NCBI RefSeq assembly: GCF_028453695.1
Contig: NC_135772.1
Span: forward strand, 18,967,611 to 19,031,610
DNA: 64,000 bases
Source of the DNA: Augochlora pura
Taxonomy: Eukaryota; Arthropoda; Insecta; Hymenoptera; Halictidae
Direction: 5' to 3'
The position numbers and the translations under genes were made by a program. Shown here one piece after another: positions 54,207 to 64,000 of this stretch. Below the pieces are notes generated by a model. It had not been told where the DNA came from and made no database searches. It was given only the letters and a program-made list of their open reading frames with translations. Position 1 is the stretch's first letter, and each line of letters opens with the position of its first letter.

Positions 54207-57105
54207 ATTATATAACTATTAGTGCCTTCCACTATTAAGTTTAAATAATTTAAAATATATCGCATAGATAGCAAAACAAAAATATTAAACCCCAAATAAT
54301 TACCCAAAACACTTATTGCATTCTAATCGAAGCAAATGAAAGAATTCCAAAAATTAATCTTCCATTAAAAAACGTCATATTCGACAATTACATTCAACAA
54401 TTAAAATTTACATAGTAAATCTCTGAAGCATCGATTCAGCCGCGTATTATTTCGCGAATAAATTCAACGGCGCGAGGCGCGCGCAAGAAAAAAGGGGGAA
54501 AAAGGATCGGCAATTAACGCAACGACTCCGCGATCCGATCTTATCTGTTCGCGGAGCGATCAAGCTTAAGCGATCCCCGTCTACCTCCGCGTAGATAACA
54601 GCGGCCGGTCGCGGATCCAGCGAGGATTTAGGGGCCTGTCATTAAGACGCCTGAAGGTGATGTCTCCCTTAATGGGCCGTCGTTAAATTTGCATCGGGCC
54701 TTATCGCGGGACCGGGTCGCGAGCAGATTAAAACGGGCTGCGGAAAAATCGACGTGTCACGCGCGCACCTTCCGCGCGCCGCGCCCCCCTCCCTCCCCCC
54801 GACCTTCGCGCGTTCAATTAACTCCGCCGAGTCACGATCGTCCTAAATCCTCGAGGTGGATGCACCTAACGCGCTGAAAAAAACCGCGGCGTCGCCGATG
54901 GCTCGCATGCTCGTGTCCATTTAATTATTAAACGACCGATCCGCGGCTTATCGAGCCGAATTCCGAGACGATTCCGTTTAATTGCATTTTTACGAGGATT
55001 TGTGGGAACTTTCGTCACCCTAACCCTATCGGGCGAACCCGGGCCCTTTGATCTGCTTCACCTGCTTCGTTGGACAGCTTTTTTACTCTTTCTGTTACGG
55101 TATTTATGTCCTTTTGCACCTGAAATATGCAGAAGCCTGATTTTTCTTTATTTTAGCAGCGATTTTAATTCATTTTCATTGATTGTTGGTTTTAATTCGT
55201 TTTAAATAATTATTCAGTTCGTGAGAATTTATGCTGAAGGTGATTGAATTTAATATTTAAATTTTTCACAATTTTTCACAATTTAATTTCTTCACTTAAT
55301 TTCTTTCTTTGGTAATTCCAGTGTCGATGCTTTTATTTATCCATAATGTATTATATATATTTATTACTTTTCAGTTGAAATTGACCCTCGATTTTTAGAT
55401 GCAAATTTTAGAACGATTTTAAGCAATGTAAATTAATAATTCTCTCCATTGCTTTTACTGTTTTATTATTAAACCTAAACAGAAATAAACCTCCACAATT
55501 TCGCTATGAAATGTACATAATAAAATATTCTCAATACGTGGCACAAACAATATATTAATTAACTCGGTCGTTCACTTTAAAATCGTGCAGAGGAGTCGAA
55601 GTGTTTGCTTCGAAAGAAATCGAGTATAATTATCGAGCGAAGCGGTATCGAACGAGTTAATTGTCGGCGTGAAGCACTTTTTTAAAGAACAAACAGAGCG
55701 TTATACTATTTTACGGGGGGATGCGTCCGATTCTACGTGAGCGTGAATCCGCGACGCTCGGTCCACGGCCAATGGGATAGAGTGCTCGCGATAATTGCTC
55801 TCCATCGCCTTCGCGTTCTTCGCGGCGATGAATTCTTCGCCGCGTTCGAATTTCGTGCCGATCCGTCGCGGTTTCTTTTTCTTTTCTACTCCTCGCCCGG
55901 CCTCTGTGTTTGAACAGGGAAATAACACATTCATGAAATAGCGGTAACGTTTAATAATACGTAATTACGTGTACGTGCCGCAGACGAACGACGGATAACG
56001 CCGTAGAAACTGTTTCCCCGCTTTCCTTGCTTTGCGTATCGCGGAAGTATGGTTATGAATAATCGTCTCTAGCTTTCGAGGAATTTCAGATATTTTATAA
56101 ATTTTATATGAGAGCGTGATACTTTAACAAGGTATATGCGAAGCGTTTTTGTTATAAATTTAGACAGCCGCGCGAGTTTAAAGTGTTAATTGCATTTTAT
56201 AGTTTTTTGGGTCAAAGTGTGAAATGTTAGCAGTGTTTAATTCAATTTTTGATAATTAGATATTGTTATATCTTATGATCAAGGCATCCAAGACGGAGTA
56301 ATAGGTATAATAAAGCTTACAAATGAATAATTATTTATTGCAAAAATTATCTGTCTTTCCATAGCTTGATAGACTGCATAAATCTAAGTTCGAATGCAGT
56401 TTTAAATAATTCTGATAAACGCGTGCACAAATTCAGTCTACTATTATATAAATAACATTCATAAAAGAATGACAGTAATAATTGCTGGCCCGAATAATTT
56501 TCTTTAATTAAAATAACTGATTCACCCAGTAAATTAAATGAAACTTTTTAAAATCGAAGAGAGTTGAATTAAACAAAGAACAAAGGATAGTTAAGCATTA
56601 ATAAAATTGCAATCAGTCATTTTTCCTGCAACAATGTACAATATAGTACTTATTAAAAATATTTTTAAAGATACATTAAAGGTATACTAGTTAAAAATAT
56701 TTATCACTCTTATTATTAGCTGATTATCATTGCATTTAAATGCAAATACTAGAGCCTGCACCAAGAGTAATATTTTTTTAATTATCTACGATACGTACAC
56801 GTTTGTAAACTACAAGAAAATCTGCATACTGATGCAAATTATTTCTACGTTCACTAGAACGAACCTTCTAGCCGATGTAAATAACTTTACCTTTCTCTAA
56901 ATATCTATAAAACGATCGGTAAAAATGTGATTTTGCATAAAGAACCGTGGCCTACCTGCGCGCGTTCATAACAGTGTTTCGCTTCTCCCGGTAACTAACT
57001 CTGTATCTAAACTACAAAACGTTTTTGAAACACAAAAAATCGTCTTTGAAGTAAGAAAGAATACCTTCAACAGTCGAGAGTACACACACGACCGGAAAGG
57101 GTTAA
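54207..57105. other. Mostly AT-rich DNA with CpG-rich islands
   Basis: CpG-rich at 54440-55050 and 55570-56050, otherwise AT-rich with little structure (56050-57080 is the longest featureless AT block). A T-rich tract ending TTTTAGCAG occurs at 55142-55158, but no open frame of note follows. CCGGAAAGGGTTAA at 57092-57105 is an isolated TTAA-type element end. Confidence 0.45.
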
Positions 57106-57409
57106 CAGGTTACCTCTGCAAAACTACCAAAAATGTGCAAAGTACAGCCACCTCCTTACCACGACGCATACACGAACGCGTTAATTCTCCAAGCCATATT
57201 TCGAAAGGAATAAGTGGCCGACGAAGTACGAATCCAAGTTCCCCCCAAAAAATACAAGAGTATCACCGACTCCGGTAAACGACTCAATTGCACGCGAGAA
57301 GCGAAATCAGCCGTGTTCCCCAAAACCCGTCGAATAAATCCATTTTCCCTGGTCCCGGTTGCCCGGGGAACATCAACCAATCAGCCGTCGCCTCCGAGAG
57401 AGGTAGATC

Positions 57410-57454
<45 letters not shown>

Positions 57455-58189
57455 GTATATAGCCCAACCGAAGGAAGACGCGTTCTGTTCCTCTTCCCTC
57501 GTTCCTCCGTTCTCGCTTCCTTCCTTCCTTCCTTCCTTCCTTCCATTCCCGATTCCGTGTGTTCGCCCCCTCGCTGCCGGTCGTCTCCCCTCGCCCCTCC
57601 CCCCACCCCACCTCCTCTCTTTCTCCCCTTTTGCCAAACCAATCTTCCATCCCCGGAGTAAGACATTGAGGCACCTGCTAGAGTCCAGCTCAATCAGGGA
57701 GTATAGCGTGGCGGAGAGGAGACCAGAAGGCGGGTAGTGGGAGAGAGGTTGCACGGTATACCGGAGGGTACTGTATCCGGACGGGGCAGGGGCCCTCTCG
57801 GCCGACTGGGTGGTCCTACCGCTTCAGTTGTGTTCCGACGCGCTTCAAGCCAACACTACGAACACTATTTCGATCCGGCCGTGTCGCTGTCGAACGGGCC
57901 GCGCGCACGGGAGCCGAGAAGGAGACCCCGCGAGCCGGAATAGAGGCGGCCACCGGGAGTCCTACCGGTTCCACGGATGATTCCGATCCGCTCGGCCGCT
58001 ACGCGACTTTCGACCACAGATTCCAACTTGGATCATACCGAGCCGGTTGCGGGGAGCTCGGGCGGACGAGTTTCGGAGACTTGTTACCTAAGGCGTTGCG
58101 TTGCCGCGGAGCTGTTTCGATTGATATTTGGATCGCGAGGAGGAGCGCTTCGTGGTTCAATTTGGTGATTGTTGCTTAGACCTTTGAGT
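57106..58189. other. GC-rich block with GA, TTCC and C-run motifs
   Basis: Holds the GA array at 57412-57450, a (CTTC)7 array at 57517-57544 and C-runs at 57587-57609. Frames on both strands (149 codons plus, 156 minus) cross the same arrays and are not accepted. An array-adjacent GAG|GTATGT at 57448-57456 looks like a donor but has no supported exon. Confidence 0.5.
57587..57609 (-). other. G-quadruplex motif on the minus strand
   Basis: C4, C4, C6 and C4 runs with spacers TCG, T and A on the plus strand give four G-runs with loops of 1-3 bases on the minus strand. Confidence 0.8.
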
Positions 58190-58785
58190 CGATTACTACT
58201 TGGACCACTTCAGTGATTACTTGGATCGCTTCATCCGCTACGACTTGGATCACTGCGTCGACCACTTTCTGGATCGCGTTTGGATTGCTCTTTGGATCGT
58301 GGTGAGGATCGTGGCGAGGATCGCTTCGTGGTTCACTTCGGTGATTACTAATTGGACCTCTACGTCGACTACACCTTGGACCTCTACGTCGACTACTCCT
58401 TGGACCTCTATGTCAATTACTAATTGGACCTCTACGTCGACTGCTCCTTGGACCTCTACGTTAACTACTCCTTGGACCTCTACGTCAATTACTCCTTGGA
58501 TCCCTTCGTCGACCACTCTTTGGATCACTCTTTGGATCGCTGCGTGGATCCCTTAATCGACCACTCCCTGGATCACTCTTTGGATCACTCTTTGAATCGC
58601 AGCGTGAATCACTTCATCGACCACTCTTGGATCTCTTCGTCAACCACTCCGTGAATCCCTTTGTCAATTAATTTGTGAATCACCTCGTCGACCACTTCGT
58701 TAATCACCTCGTCTATCACCTCGTCTAGCACCTCGTCTATCACTTCCTCTATCACTCCGTCTATCACTTCGTCGACCAACCACTC
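58190..58785 (+). repeat. 12/24-bp minisatellite, about 600 bp
   Basis: The centre (about 58347-58500) has 24-base units of TTGGACCTCTACGTCGACTA plus CTCC. Toward the right it becomes 12-base units (ACCTCGTCTATC). The left side holds related TTGGATC(A/G)CT units with more divergence. Periods are multiples of three, so frames on both strands stay open (118, 92 and 76 codons reading LDLYVDY or TSTTPW repeats). These are not taken as genes. Confidence 0.9.
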
Positions 58786-59675
58786 TGAAAATCAAACCCC
58801 CGAAAGCGTGAAAAGTGAAGTTCGCCGGGTTCCAGCTGTCAAACTCGCAGCCCAAAGCCGACTCGTATCACAGACCTGTGTCGCGTTTGAGGCGTGTCGA
58901 CGCTCGCTCTCGGAGCTCGAGAGAGCGCATCGATGCGAATCGATGCGCGTGGTAGCCAGGATCTCGTGGTTCCCATGGTAGCCGATGATCGGTCCAGCCA
59001 CACGGTTAAACGCGAGGACGGTTCTTCGGGGCCGGCGATGTGAAACGGTTTCGATCGGAAGGTGCGAAGGCCGGAGAAGGTATAAGGGACGATAACGACA
59101 AGGTGGCGCACGGGGCTGTAATGAAATGCAGGTTTATTTAGAACGAACGCTTTGATAAAGTGGTTAGTGCGAAAGCGTGGATCGAGCCAATCATACCTGA
59201 TTGCCCGGACGTGAGTTGTGCGAGCCGAAGCAAGAGAGAGGGAGAGAGAGGGAGAGAGAGAGAGAGAGACGTGGAAAAGACGAGGAAGGAGGAAGCCGAG
59301 CGTGAACGCGGAGGGAAAAAGACGGGGCGAGCGAAGAACGACGACGAACGACCGCCGAGTTCTGCAGACGGTTGCCGGATGAAGACGTCTGGACGCTGAT
59401 GTTGCGCCACGTGATTCGTAGATCGAATCGATTCCTCTATTCGATCGAACAACGCGCGCGATCCGCTTGGCACTTGAACCGGGATCTGGTGAGGCTTGGA
59501 TCGGTCGAAGAGAATGCGAATGATAACATGAGATTCGGAACTGTGGTGCTGTGAGAGGGTGAGTCTTCATGTATCTTATGAAATTAACAATCACCTCTTC
59601 TTATTTTTATTGTAATACATAGGTGAATTATTCTGACGTTTGAAGTGTTTTTTTTCTTTTTAATTTTAATAATGC
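58786..59675. other. CpG-rich block with GA array
   Basis: A GA-rich array lies at 59233-59269. A 251-codon minus frame (58839-59594) crosses it and overlaps other frames. It contains a Ser/Leu stretch from the array and no recognised domain. AT-rich after about 59570. Confidence 0.45.
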
Positions 59676-61347
59676 TTAACTCTTTGGATTTGGGTGGGTT
59701 TAAATTTTAATTGCGAACAACGTGTGCACACGTCCTAAGAAAATGGCAGTTTTATATTTTACAATGAAGATACTTTTCCTATGAATTAGGCGAAAATAGG
59801 TATTCATAAGTTTTGCACACTTTAGGATAATTCTAGGACAACTGTCAAAAATATTAGACTCGATGTGATCGACAAAATACCTAACAAAATTTACCTTCAT
59901 AATATAGCGACGCAGATAAAAGACTGTTTAAAAGACTATTTAAAATACTGTTAAAAGCGTGACAGTTTTACAAGTCAGGAGACTCAATTTAATATATATA
60001 AATTGCACCAAATCATGTAAAATGGAAATACAGCAGTAGTCAACATGTCTACTAATATCATAATATTAACATAATATCTATTATAGTACCAATAGTCTAA
60101 ATATCTATTTTAGATCTAGATAAAGAAATTAAGAGCTTCTACTGCAGAGGGATAACCCTCTATAGTCAATCCTACAAAATAATAATAAACCTAGTCGAAA
60201 TGCCTATTTTAAATCCAGACTCAAAGCAACTGCTAGCTCAAAGAGTTACATGGTTGCGATCATAGAGCAAGTGGCAGCATTCCTGGGCAATGTCGATTCG
60301 GTAAGGTGGCGCGACGGATTCCCGGACTATTCAGAAATTAATAGCGATCCGACGATGACTCTCCGAAACAACGTTCATTACACAGATCCCCGTGAAAGAT
60401 AGCGCGGCCAGCGCCTATTGCGTTTCTCCACGGAATTTCCCGGATACTTGGTTGCCTGGTACAGAGAACGATAGAGACGGCTGCCTCTCTCTCTCTCTCT
60501 CACTCGATTCTGACCCTTCGGGGCCAGGTATGCGCAGCACCGGCCAACCGTTGGGCCCATTCAGCGTTTTTTCTTATTCTTTCCGGCAGAGAGTTTCACC
60601 GAGGGACGCCGGTGGAACGGAGAGAGCCGAACGGAGAAGACGCCTAATTCCTATTCTCGCCGGTCCCGTTCGGTGGACCCGTCCTGGGCCCCCGAAGCGC
60701 CGCGTCGCGGTCGAAAAAGGGCCCACCGGACGATTTCTCGAATTCGGCGCGTCCCCCGCTCCTGAAATATCTCTATTATTGTCATGGTGATGACCGCCAG
60801 GCTGCGAAGAATAGGCGAACGGACCGTTCTTTCGACGACTGGCGTGTTCTCTCTCGCGCGCGATCTCGTTCTTCGGGCGAACGTCGCGCAATAGTTGCAA
60901 AGGAATTTATTTGGGGTCCCTGTTTCCGTAAAAAGAAACCGGCACGGACAACGCCTCCGTTTCACGCTTTTCCGGCTGACGGAAGTCTGTGGAGCTGGTG
61001 GCACGTTTCGGGTAGGATCCGAGGAATTTTAACGAGATCGAGACGCTCTTTCACTGAGATCCTCTTTCACGAGTGATCCATTGCTTTCGAGCTAGAAAAA
61101 CTGAACTTAATCTTAAGCTATTTGTTCGATTCTTGGACGCAGCTCTTTGTATCTTGCTTTTGGAATTAGTCACGTTTGGGGCGTAGCAAATTCTTTAATA
61201 CTTTATTTATTGCTAATAATAGAATGTTAATAGAATACCTGACAATCTTTGCATTACTTCTGAGTGAAATGAATCGTGCTTGCATATAGCACACCTAATT
61301 ATTTATTTAAATCTGAGATAAGGTAGCTGTGTTTGAACTTAATAGCT
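59676..61347. other. AT-rich, CpG-rich, AT-rich succession
   Basis: AT-rich to 60240, bounded loosely by TTAACTCTTTGG (59676) and CTCAAAGAGTTAC (60237), which only faintly recall the TTAA-type family. CpG-rich from 60250 to 61060 with a CT run at 60485-60500. No gene recognised. Confidence 0.4.
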
Positions 61348-61450
61348 TCGAACGTCTTAAAGACGTCTTCTGTATGTTCATTTTAGGTATGAATGTTCTA
61401 TGCCATAAAATGTATGGCTCTGAGACGTCTCATTTCATTTGGAATGTTTT
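61348..61450. mobile_element. GACGTC fold-back element, small copy
   Basis: Starts with GAACGTCTTAAAGACGTCTT. CATTTTAGGTATGAATG (61379) is followed by the near-inverse TATGCCATAAAATG, and outward AAGACGTCTTCTGTA faces the near-inverse TCTGAGACGTCTCA. It is a smaller relative of the element at 52138. Confidence 0.5.
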
Positions 61451-63473
61451 AAAACCGACTTACGGTTTTCGAGCAGTTAGAACGTTTTTATTTATGTCAA
61501 CGATGATTTATAAAATCTGTTTTGCTAAATAAACCGCGCGTTGAAGAAATTGTTCCGTTTTAATGACTGTAGAAGAAGTGCATCTTCGAGTCTTAATAAT
61601 AAGAAGAAAGAACGGGAGAGAAGAAGTGCATTAAGCAGAAACAGATGTGCAAGAATAGAAAAAGAAAATACAGTATTCTAATAAATTAATATAATTAGTA
61701 ATCGAGGAAAAATTAAAATTCCTTTTACATCTTTACATTTACAAATCATAAATTTTTGTATTTTTATATCGTGAAGTGAAATTGCGAGAATTATACTTTA
61801 ATATTATATTATATTATTACATATATTACAATATATATTTTAATACCATATTATATATATATAGTTTATTATCGCACTCAGTATTTAAAATTAAATTAGC
61901 TCAGTTTATTTAACATTAAAACAGCTCAGTTTATTTAACATTGAAATAGTACACTATTCGCCCATTAGAGCTTCAATTTAGCAATTGTTTACCAACGGCA
62001 ATATCTCGGATTGAAAAATATGGCTTTTGACCAGGATTCCGGCGAAACTTCGCCACCGTGCGCCAATGCGCCGGGCAAGGCAATCGCACAGACGGATGAA
62101 CATAACACGGGAGAACCAGTTCTCTCATTTCATTGCGTTCGTTGTCCGATAATGACGCACAGCGAAGCGCGGCGCGGCGTGCCGCGCGTAAAAGCGCGTG
62201 TGAAGCGAACGCATCGAAAGCAAACATCGTTGGGGAGGTTTCCTCGCCCGGTCCACCCACGTCCAAGTATTGGAAATCCACCGCGGACCTCGACCTGCCT
62301 CCCTAAACCCCGGATACCCCATTGTCGAGCCATTGCAGACGCAACGATCCACTAAATAAATTGATTTTCAATACGCGGAAAATATTGGTAAAATTAATAA
62401 ATAGTGGTAAATAAATATTAATAAATATTCTAATGGTAGAACTAATAAATTCTGTTTATTTAAATATTCTATGGAGGTTTAGAGTATAATTTTTATTTTT
62501 GTAGATTTTATTTTAGAGATTTTTCTTTATCTCTACGATTATGCTATAAATTTTCTATAAACTAATCACAGTACTCTACAGATTTTTACTTTATAAATTT
62601 TGCTGTATAAATACATTACTCTATAAATTCTCTTTACAATAAAAAAACACTCCGGTTACAAATATCAAAATTCTCACCCCACTCTGCTCTCATTACATAG
62701 CAAACTTTAACCTAGAATAAAAATTACACTTCTCCCTTTAAAAATCCCAATAAATAAAAAAAAAGCAAAAGGAATTAACCAATCGTTCACAAAATTAATT
62801 AATCTCCAATTTCCTTTATTATAACGACCTGACTATGTTCGTCGCTTAGTACACGATAATACCACTAACCGATCCAAAAAACGCCCTCCATTACTCGTCT
62901 AACGGAAAAGCGTCATCAGTAGAAAAGCACCATCTGCTATATCATTTAAACAGCCGCGAATCGTCCGGGCTATGATCGGTGAACAATTCTAATTCCCCGG
63001 AACCCGGCTGCCGACCGGCAGCAGCCTCGTATATTTCTCCGGGCTCATCCTCATGCAAACATCGGCTCCGTCTATCTCGATCCGTCGATGCTCGATTACG
63101 ACGGGTACCCCGATAAGATCGATAGCAACTTAATAACAGAGAGGCCAGCTGGAAGACAAACTGCGCCACGGAAGCGATCGTTGATCGAGAGATCCGCGCG
63201 CCGAGACGTCGATCCGCGCGCGGTTCTCCGCTCGCTAACCCTTCTACTTTAGGACTCTGCGCCCTTCGCGTAGATTTCGCGACTAGCGAACTAACCCTTT
63301 GGCACCTTTCATTTTCGATTTTATCCTTAATTTTGGTGGCATTTCTCTTCTATTCGTCATTATTGTTTTATATTTATTCCCGATAAATGACATTGCATAT
63401 TAACGCAATGATAACTTTCTATGATTCCTTTCATGCCGCGTTAATTAACATTCATTAATTTTTAACACTTTCT
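61451..63473. other. AT-rich blocks around a CpG-rich island
   Basis: CpG-rich at 62030-62330 and 62940-63290, otherwise AT-rich with ATATAT-type simple sequence near 61800-61865. Small frames at 61973-62355 overlap on both strands. No gene recognised. Confidence 0.45.
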
Positions 63474-63638
63474 TCAACCCCTTCACACTCGAAGCCATTT
63501 TAAACGTAATTCTAACATAATTTCTCTGGCTAACAGTATTTCCATTTTACATAACAAAGAGCATTTCACACGCGCATAATTGATTTTTCACGATTCGCAC
63601 TAACAGCGAACATAACCTATCGGCGAACTAAGGGTTGA
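63474..63638 (+). mobile_element. TTAA-type miniature element, mutated ends
   Basis: The left end TTCAACCCCTTCACACTCGA plus AGCCATTTTAAACG is a recognisable 'A' end. The interior blocks AACAGTATTTCCATTTTACA and TTTTCACGATTCGCACTAAC match other copies. The right end reads GAACTAAGGGTTGAA, with the 'B' block missing. TTAA on both sides has mutated. Confidence 0.5.
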
Positions 63639-64000
63639 AATCGCAAGTAACTGTATCACTGCGGCGTCGCGCCGGGCAAAAACCCGGCGCGCGGACCGCG
63701 ACCATAAGTAATTCGAACTAACGTCCGTTTAATGAAATTACATCCTATTTGCATCCATAATACCTCGGCACGGCGAACACAGAGAGAGAGATAGAGAGAG
63801 AGAGTCGGCCAAAGAGGGGGAGGAGAGGGGCCCAATAAAAACTCATTAATTTCCTCGTCGACCAGCGTACCTCGATATCATTCCGGTTTCCAGAGATCTC
63901 CCCTCCCCTCCTCCCTCCCCCCCTCCTTCTCGCCGCGAAAGAAAGGGGAGAGATGACGAAGAAAAAAAGGGAGGAATCTCGAAACGAAAAAGACGGGAAA
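63639..64000. other. GC-rich end of window with GA array
   Basis: A GA array with one break is at 63780-63804. The end is rich in purines and C-runs. The window edge prevents further reading, and no gene is seen. Confidence 0.5.

Noticed and set aside
58200..58654. Repetitive proteins on both strands (118, 92 and 76 codons)
   Set aside because: They come from a minisatellite with a period divisible by three; being open on both strands argues against coding.
59676..60249. Possible long TTAA-type element bounded by CTCTTTGG and CAAAGAG
   Set aside because: Only short, altered end similarity; no TTAA on the right and none of the subterminal blocks.
1..64000. CRISPR arrays, bacterial operons or ribosome binding sites
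   Set aside because: Tandem repeats here lack unique spacers of constant length, and composition, microsatellites and the assembly gap indicate animal nuclear DNA.

Overview
This window looks like 64 kb of non-coding nuclear DNA from an insect, most likely a hymenopteran (bee, ant or wasp). That placement is an inference from genome texture, not from a recognised gene: very CpG-rich islands (many GC-only alternating runs) switch every 1-2 kb with AT-rich stretches, CT/GA dinucleotide arrays are abundant, and small TTAA-bounded elements recur. One 100-base run of N (2876-2975) shows it comes from a scaffolded assembly.

I found no protein-coding gene, tRNA, rRNA or CRISPR array that I can support. 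The longest open frames (for example 417 codons at 14694-15947) are translations of pyrimidine tracts or minisatellites, and most others sit in GC-rich DNA where stop codons are rare. Three short open stretches (7445-7513 +, 20720-21121 -, 48055-48303 +) look somewhat more protein-like and are listed at low confidence. The best functional signal is at 48004-48029: a long pyrimidine tract, CAG, then immediately GTGAGT. This is the form of a zero-length-exon (recursive) splice site, which would fit a window lying inside one very long plus-strand intron. Two further GTGAGY donors follow within 70 bases, so a small cassette exon is the alternative.

Layout. 1-10 kb: alternating GC/AT blocks, facing CT and GA arrays (1142-1563), the gap, several short tandem repeats. 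10-17 kb: a 45-bp tandem repeat carrying octamer-like ATTTGCAT motifs (10609-10772), a GACGTC hairpin, then two large pyrimidine tracts (12956-13535 and 14745-16100). 17-34 kb: the clearest TTAA-bounded miniature elements (17724, 18440, 20317, 33549), a GC-rich zone with many open frames (20.9-21.8 kb), a purine tract (23.9-24.3 kb), a cryptic CTAG/CCTAA repeat (26.0-26.4 kb) and a strong G-quadruplex motif (31343). 36-46 kb: a third pyrimidine tract with a 40-bp array, two copies of a near-palindromic element (40.1 and 44.4 kb), paired GGA/TCC arrays and a TATAG/GTACA minisatellite. 47-64 kb: a G-quadruplex motif and the splice-site candidate, a 26-bp array, a purine tract, fold-back GACGTC elements (52.1 and 61.3 kb) and a 12/24-bp minisatellite (58.2-58.8 kb).

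Three dispersed element families explain much of the AT-rich DNA: (1) elements starting TTAACCCTTTGCACTCG and ending with its inverse, with TTAA on both sides, as expected for piggyBac-type non-autonomous elements; (2) a roughly 310-340 bp near-palindromic element with arms containing GCAACTTTTTCCTTT; (3) fold-back elements rich in GACGTC/GACGTCTT. Family assignments rest on the copies visible here and general knowledge of such elements; no database search was possible.
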